NCBI GenBank assembly: GCA_024230695.1
Contig: JAAERC010001016.1
Span: forward strand, 1 to 5,367
Source of the DNA: Candidatus Zixiibacteriota bacterium
GTDB taxonomy: Bacteria; Zixibacteria; MSB-5A5; GN15; PGXB01
Direction of reading: 5' to 3'
DNA: 5,367 nt
Positions 4,836 through 5,367 of the stretch are shown piece after piece (position 1 is the stretch's first letter; each line of letters opens with the position of its first letter). Both the position numbers and the translations under genes were made by a program. Below the pieces are notes generated by a model. It worked only from the letters and a program-made list of their open reading frames with translations, was not told the origin of the DNA and did not search any database.

Positions 4836-5367
4836 TTACTTTAGGACGAGTTTTCGATTCTTCTCTTTTTCGATAGATTCTTTATATGCTTTTAGACGGT
4901 TTACTGGAGTAGTAATTTCCTCGAGAGGTTTATTAATATTATGATTATGTTCTAATAAAGCAGAATCAACGAATGATTTAAATTTCTCAAGAAAACGTTC
5001 ATTAGAAAACCGCTCGGCATTTTGACGGATTCTTACCGGGTTAAAATTGTCTTCATTTTCATCTTGTTCTTTTTGCTCAAAACGATCAACAGCATCGATA
5101 ATCGAGGTTGTATCTTGTTTATGGAAAAAGATACCCGTTTCGTTTTCAATGACGGTGTCTAAAATACCGCCTTTGCCAAATGCAATTACGGGAGTTCCAC
5201 AAGCCTGCGCTTCTATCGGCACAATGCCAAAATCTTCCTGAGCGGCAAAAATAAAGGCTTTTGCACGTTGCATATATCTCCGCATAATCGATGTTGGCTG
5301 ATAACCCATCATCGTAACATTGGCAGTCGCCTTACCTGCTATTTTTTTGTATCCAGGGCCATCGCCA
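4836..5367 (-). CDS. GT4-family glycosyltransferase, C-terminal part (5' end beyond the window)
   Basis: Retaining glycosyltransferase of family GT4, GT-B fold, likely adding a sugar (perhaps mannose) from a nucleotide donor during surface polysaccharide or LPS synthesis; peripheral cytoplasmic side of the membrane by family analogy. The frame stays open to the right edge, and residues before the Met codon at 5312 (GDGPGYKKIAGKATANVT) continue the family fold, so that Met is internal. Visible are the GDGP strand at the edge, a GYQP turn, then EDFGIVPIE, the EX7E donor-binding motif (glutamates at 5237-5235 and 5213-5211), followed by AQACGTPVIAFGKGG and TGIFF. About 177 residues are visible, the C-terminal half of a typical 370-400 residue enzyme. 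After the conserved ERFSNERFLEKFKSFV the protein carries roughly 40 further residues ending in a Lys/Glu-rich tail (KESIEKEKNRKLVLK). Family is secure; donor and acceptor are not determinable. Confidence 0.93.
   Translation of the reverse strand, partial: GDGPGYKKIAGKATANVTMMGYQPTSIMRRYMQRAKAFIFAAQEDFGIVPIEAQACGTPVIAFGKGGILDTVIENETGIFFHKQDTTSIIDAVDRFEQKEQDENEDNFNPVRIRQNAERFSNERFLEKFKSFVDSALLEHNHNINKPLEEITTPVNRLKAYKESIEKEKNRKLVLK

Noticed and set aside
5310..5312. ATG as true start of the glycosyltransferase
   Set aside because: Upstream in-frame codons encode the conserved GDGP segment of the GT4 fold, so the gene continues beyond the window edge.
1..5367. tRNA, rRNA, CRISPR array, insertion sequence or transposase remnants
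   Set aside because: I read both strands and found no cloverleaf, regularly spaced repeats, terminal inverted repeats or transposase motifs.

Overview
The window looks like ordinary chromosome from a bacterium of moderate-to-low GC content. The lineage cannot be fixed from the sequence. The combination of an exported ankyrin/PDZ protein, LuxS with MTA/SAH nucleosidase, an M32 carboxypeptidase and a GT4 glycosyltransferase would fit an uncultured member of the FCB superphylum or a similar Gram-negative group, but that is a weak inference. No mobile element, CRISPR array, tRNA or rRNA is visible.

Layout. The left part (1-2641) is read on the + strand. It holds the 3' part of an M32 (Taq-type) metallocarboxypeptidase gene and, 25 bases later, a gene for a predicted exported protein made of ankyrin repeats, a DUF3471-like segment and a C-terminal PDZ domain. 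The rest is read on the - strand. In transcription order from the right edge it holds the 3' part of a GT4 glycosyltransferase gene (5367-4836), a GNAT acetyltransferase gene (4734-3928), luxS (3848-3384) and the MTA/SAH nucleosidase gene mtnN/pfs (3384-2653). The two gene blocks converge with only 11 bases between stop codons.

How the genes work together. The clearest unit is luxS-mtnN, joined by a TAATG stop/start overlap. The nucleosidase cleaves S-adenosylhomocysteine to adenine and S-ribosylhomocysteine; LuxS splits the latter into homocysteine and DPD, the precursor of AI-2. Together they form the two-step detoxification branch of the activated methyl cycle, with possible AI-2 output. 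The carboxypeptidase and ankyrin/PDZ genes may be co-transcribed, although one product should be cytoplasmic and the other exported. The acetyltransferase and glycosyltransferase show no evident link to the others.

Non-coding signals. A long imperfect inverted repeat lies in the last codons of mtnN at the convergent junction. The 79-base gap upstream of luxS holds candidate promoters on both strands and a twice-repeated TTGACA with a 10-base period. A perfect 6-bp-arm inverted repeat lies upstream of the acetyltransferase. I do not see strong evidence of a wholly new system; the ankyrin/PDZ protein and these intergenic signals are the best leads.
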